Shown: positions 45,473-47,824 of the stretch, one piece after another
Numbering within the stretch: position 1 is the first letter of the stretch
Layout: each line of letters opens with the position of its first letter
Assembly: GCA_038244815.1 (NCBI GenBank)
Contig: JBBRTB010000030.1
Span: 1 to 47,824, forward strand
From: DASVHS01 sp038244815
GTDB lineage: Bacteria; Acidobacteriota; Thermoanaerobaculia; Gp7-AA8
Length of the DNA: 47,824 bases
Reading direction: 5' to 3'
Translations under genes and position numbers: made by a program
Notes under the pieces: model-generated
What the model saw: the letters and a program-made list of their open reading frames with translations, nothing else
Told to the model about the DNA's origin: nothing
Databases searched by the model: none

Positions 45473-45864
45473 GACTTCCTCCTGTACTCCCTGACCATGC
45501 GATCGAAGCTTTGACGGAGTCCGTCGACCGCCTCCTCCGCCGAAGCGCCGAGGCCGATGGCCACGCCGGCGTAGCGGCCGGCCGCGTCACGGAGCTTCTC
45601 GTTCCGTTCCGACTTCTTCGGCACGGCCGGATCGTCGGCGACATACGTCCCGTCGCCGCGACGCACGGAAAACACGCCGCGCTCGGTGAGCCGCTGGTAG
45701 GCGCGGGCCACGGTGTTCGGGTTCACCCGCAGCGTCCGGGCCAGATCGCGGACCGAGGGGACGGCGTGGCCGGGCTCGAGGGCGCCCAGGGCGATCAGGC
45801 GGCGCATGCCGTCCTCGATCTGCTGCCAGATGGGGGCGGCGTCGGCTGGATTGATAGCGAACAT
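45469..45864 (-). CDS. GntR-family regulator, YtrA subfamily
   Basis: 131-aa repressor. The winged HTH is PIWQQIEDGMRRLIALGALE then VPSVRDLARTLRVNPNTVAR and AYQRLTERGVFSVRRGDGTY, the standard GntR signature; the C-terminal part is a short YtrA-type tail of about 55 residues used for dimerisation, not ligand binding. It is the first gene of the GntR-ATPase-permease operon and likely represses it. Perfect inverted repeats with GTAC cores overlap its own -10 and transcript start. Confidence 0.93.
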   Translation of the reverse strand: MFAINPADAAPIWQQIEDGMRRLIALGALEPGHAVPSVRDLARTLRVNPNTVARAYQRLTERGVFSVRRGDGTYVADDPAVPKKSERNEKLRDAAGRYAGVAIGLGASAEEAVDGLRQSFDRMVREYRRKS

Positions 45865-45867
45865 GAG

Positions 45868-45916
45868 TACTGTACCGTTGAATTAGTACAGTAGGTCTGT
45901 ACGCCCCGTTTGTCAA
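45868..45916 (-). promoter_or_regulatory. Promoter and GntR-type operator of the ABC operon
   Basis: On the minus strand TTGACA (45911-45916) and TACTGT (45888-45893) are spaced by 17 bases. Overlapping them: TACTGTAC (45868-45875) and GTACAGTA (45886-45893) form a perfect 8-bp inverted repeat with a 10-base spacer, and GTACAG (45886-45891) with CTGTAC (45897-45902) form a second, sharing the middle half-site. GTAC-centred repeats are typical YtrA-subfamily operators. Binding would block -10 and spacer, giving autorepression. Confidence 0.72.
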
Positions 45917-46455
45917 GGGCGGGCGAAATGACGATCGAGGAACACCAGCAGTTTCCCGGCACGCTTCTTCGCGGAGGCCGGCTCCGAGTGCAGCGCGCCC
46001 GCGCTCACGTCGATGTGGTGGAGAAGAAGAGGGACCTCGCTGCCTTCGACGGCCTGGAGGCTAGCCTTCGCGGAGGCCGCGGCGATCGTGTACCCGTGAC
46101 TGGCGAGAAACTCGGCCACCGGCGCGTAGTCGGCGGAGGCCTCACCGTCGTTCATGACGATCACGGCCACCGGAGACTTCTTCGCCAGCGGCGGCGCATC
46201 ACGCCGCGCCATCATCTGCCGGTCGGGCAGGCCGGCGCTCGCCGCCGAGCCGGCGTAGTCGCGAAATCGCATGGCCACTCCCCCGCCGGCGGCCGGATAC
46301 CAGACGCCGCCGTCTACCGACTGGCGATATCCAACGCCGTAGCTTCCCGCTTCGAGATCCGCACCAGAACGGTCCCGCTGATGGCGCGCCGGCATCGTCG
46401 TACAGGCTGCCGCGAGGAGCAGCGCTGCGGCGGCGAGCCGGCGCGTCGGGCTCAC
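45913..46455 (-). CDS. Short alpha/beta-hydrolase-like lipoprotein lacking the nucleophile region
   Basis: 180-aa putative lipoprotein. GTG 46455 overlaps the stop of the preceding gene (GTGA) and opens a signal peptide RRLAAAALLLAAAC with Cys18 as lipidation site. The rest resembles the first half of the neighbouring hydrolase: VGYRQSVDGGVWYPAAGGGV, MRFRDYA, and PVAEFLASHGYTIAAASAKA compared with LSEFLASHGYVVATIPS next door. No GxSxG nucleophile or catalytic His is visible, so it is either non-catalytic or a degraded duplicate. Its 3' end runs into the -35 of the GntR operon promoter. Confidence 0.72.
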   Translation of the reverse strand: MSPTRRLAAAALLLAAACTTMPARHQRDRSGADLEAGSYGVGYRQSVDGGVWYPAAGGGVAMRFRDYAGSAASAGLPDRQMMARRDAPPLAKKSPVAVIVMNDGEASADYAPVAEFLASHGYTIAAASAKASLQAVEGSEVPLLLHHIDVSAGALHSEPASAKKRAGKLLVFLDRHFARP

Positions 46456-47525
46456 GACTTCTTCCGGTGAGCCACCCACTTGGCGATGTAGGCGAGCGTC
46501 TGCTTCGCCACAGACTGCACTTCATGCTTGAGATCGGGACCGGCCTTGGTGGCCACGGCCATCTCCGGAAGCATCACCGAAGCGAATCCGTCGCCGGAGA
46601 AGTGGACGTGATGCATCGAGTTCATGCGCACGAGCTGCAGGTCCGGAGTCTTGAGCGACTTGAGCAGGCGAAAATCGGGAACGCCGGAGTCGTCGTTCAG
46701 TTCGTAGAAGTGCAGGACCGGCGGCATCGCCGCGGTGAGGTCGAGCGATTTCGAGTCGACCATCAGCTTCTGTCCTACCGACATGCCGATCCCGCCTTCG
46801 AGGCTGACGATGGCGTTGACCGGCGGGTGGTGCATGGCGTAGAGGAGCGCGCCGCGCGCGCCGAAGCTGTGCGCGATGAGCGTCACGGGAATCTTCTCGT
46901 CGACGTCCGCCCACTGCGCCAGCGACTTGATGGCGCGGTCGATGTCATCCATCTCCGCCACGGCCTTGGGCATGATGTCGGCTTCCGTCTTCATGGCGCC
47001 GGTCATTCGCGTGATCGAAGGAATGGTGGCCACGACGTATCCGTGACTGGCCAGAAACTCCGACAGCACCGCCTGACCCGATGCCGATTGCGCGTTGCCC
47101 TGCACGACGAACACGAGCGGAAACTTTCCCGCCGCGACGTGCGCGCCGGCGTGCGCATACATCGGCGCGTTGAACAGCGCTTCGGCGGAGGACGCACTGA
47201 TGCCGTTCTTCGTCAGAAACGCCTCCGCGTCGTCGAGCGACTTGTCGGCGTCTTCCTTCGTCGGGTGCTCGCCGTTTTCGGTCAGGTTGAGCAGGAGGTA
47301 ATCGCGATTGCGCAGCGGCGAGCCGTCCGTGCCGGACGGATACCAGACGCTGACCTGCAGCGGATGCGGCGCCGATGGCAGCGTGCTGGAGATGAAGCCG
47401 ACTGGATACTGCCCGGGCGCGAGTCCGGCCCAGAGCGGAAGCGCGGGGCCGGCGGGCGCCGGCGGCGCGGATGCGCAACCTGCCAGCGCCAGAACGAGAA
47501 GCGAGGAAAGCAGTACACGTGTCAT
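46452..47525 (-). CDS. Alpha/beta-hydrolase family lipoprotein
   Basis: 357-aa predicted outer- or inner-membrane lipoprotein: signal peptide MTRVLLSSLLVLALAGC with lipobox ending at Cys17. The hydrolase domain contains YPVGFISSTLPSAPHPLQVS then VWYPSGTDGSPLRNRDYLL, VVQGNAQSASGQAVL (oxyanion region), the nucleophile in LIAHSFGARG (Ser220, with Ala where Gly is usual before His), an acidic residue in FYELNDDSGVPDF, and His in HHVHFSGDG. It resembles PAF-acetylhydrolase-like dienelactone-hydrolase-fold proteins; substrate unknown. The start at 47525 gives the proper lipoprotein signal. Followed by its short relative with a four-base overlap. Confidence 0.88.
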   Translation of the reverse strand: MTRVLLSSLLVLALAGCASAPPAPAGPALPLWAGLAPGQYPVGFISSTLPSAPHPLQVSVWYPSGTDGSPLRNRDYLLLNLTENGEHPTKEDADKSLDDAEAFLTKNGISASSAEALFNAPMYAHAGAHVAAGKFPLVFVVQGNAQSASGQAVLSEFLASHGYVVATIPSITRMTGAMKTEADIMPKAVAEMDDIDRAIKSLAQWADVDEKIPVTLIAHSFGARGALLYAMHHPPVNAIVSLEGGIGMSVGQKLMVDSKSLDLTAAMPPVLHFYELNDDSGVPDFRLLKSLKTPDLQLVRMNSMHHVHFSGDGFASVMLPEMAVATKAGPDLKHEVQSVAKQTLAYIAKWVAHRKKS

Positions 47526-47556
47526 GAGCGCGGAGGATATCGCATGTGATTTCGAT

Positions 47557-47624
47557 GTCATTCCGAGCCGCGAAGACGGCGGCCCACCTCCCAGATTCCT
47601 CGCGCTCTTCGGCGCTTCTAATGA
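47557..47624. repeat. Palindromic repeat element, degraded copy E
   Basis: Begins GTCATTCCGAGCCGCG like copy B and ends ATTCCTCGCGCTCTTCGGCG followed by a decayed TTCTAATGA in place of CTCGGAATGAC. The centre is shortened to about 10 bases. It lies upstream of the lipoprotein gene, and its distal end merges with the end of the IS110-type transposase gene. Confidence 0.75.
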
Positions 47625-47824
47625 ACCTCCTGTGCCGGAGTGAGATGAAAGCCGAGAGTGGCGGCCTTTTTTTTCAGTGAGTCGAGGAGACGTTCGCGGT
47701 AGCGTTGCTCGTAGTAGTTGGCGCCGAGGTCTCGATACTCGGTTTTGTTTTTGAGGATGGCGTAGAAGATCAGGGCGAGCTTGTGAGCGGTGGCTTTGAT
47801 CGCTCCGCCGCGACCGATGCGGGA
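47618..47824 (-). mobile_element. IS110-type transposase, C-terminal end, cut by window edge
   Basis: The last 68 codons of a transposase gene that enters from the right edge: SRIGRGGAIKATAHKLALIF then YAILKNKTEYRDLGANYYEQ, RYRERLLDSLKKKAATLGFH and a TAG at 47618-47620. The A-x-x-A-x-A-x-K-L-A ... Y-x-D-x-G-A-x-Y-Y-E pattern is the C-terminus of IS110-family transposases (Transposase_20 domain). The stop lies within palindromic repeat E, so one element may have inserted into or beside the other. The start of the gene is outside the window. Confidence 0.7.

Overview
The window is GC-rich and gene-dense and most resembles a chromosome segment of an Acidobacteriota member. The main clues are a VWFA-related protein of the type common in that phylum, M64, M61, M4 and MA-type metallopeptidases, several MacA/FtsX-type transporters, and a thrS-infC-rpmI-rplT-pheS operon without pheT. 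This assignment is an inference from gene content. Translation starts appear mixed: some genes have Shine-Dalgarno sites, but several have a TAnnnT -10 hexamer exactly six bases ahead of the start codon and no ribosome binding site, which suggests leaderless mRNAs.

Layout. 1-5.9 kb: an M64 peptidase diverging from a VWFA-related protein, a large CHASE3 hybrid histidine kinase and a YjdF-like membrane protein. 5.92-9.54 kb: an inserted island that split the yjdF / metallo-hydrolase 3' junction and left a duplicated copy of it on each side. It holds a decayed fulvocin C-like bacteriocin precursor, an IS630-type transposase remnant and a MacA/FtsX pair without an ATPase. 10.7-12.1 kb: an intact tRNA-Val(CAC) followed by two 3'-half copies of tRNA-Val, which bracket an esterase fragment and a CheY-like regulator. 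12.2-15.6 kb: a serine hydrolase, a medium-chain reductase, a broken VOC gene and a methyltransferase, interspersed with about 93-bp palindromic repeats. 15.6-19.8 kb: an ATPase-permease-adaptor export operon. 19.9-27.6 kb: tRNA-Val(GAC), a response regulator, a retropepsin-like protein, two GGDEF-EAL proteins, an M61 peptidase and an FNT channel. 27.7-29.8 kb: two decayed toxin-antitoxin modules (HicBA and HigBA type), each with an intact antitoxin and a damaged toxin. 29.8-33.6 kb: zinc peptidases, a MOSC protein and a HEAT-repeat protein. 33.6-38.1 kb: the translation operon. 38.3-42.7 kb: an MA-type peptidase, a small membrane protein and a TMEM43 homologue. 42.7-45.9 kb: a GntR/ABC operon whose permease carries a predicted beta-propeller. 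45.9-47.8 kb: two alpha/beta-hydrolase-type lipoproteins, another palindromic repeat and the end of an IS110-type transposase.

The most notable system is upstream of thrS. A 20-residue leader peptide with eight Thr codons is followed by mutually exclusive antiterminator and terminator hairpins, a classic attenuator layout that would tie the thrS-infC-rpmI-rplT-pheS operon to charged tRNA-Thr. infC itself appears to begin at an ATT codon behind a strong Shine-Dalgarno sequence. Other points of interest are the frameshifted fulvocin-like bacteriocin, the serial tRNA-Val 3' copies, and a GntR operator that overlaps its own promoter.
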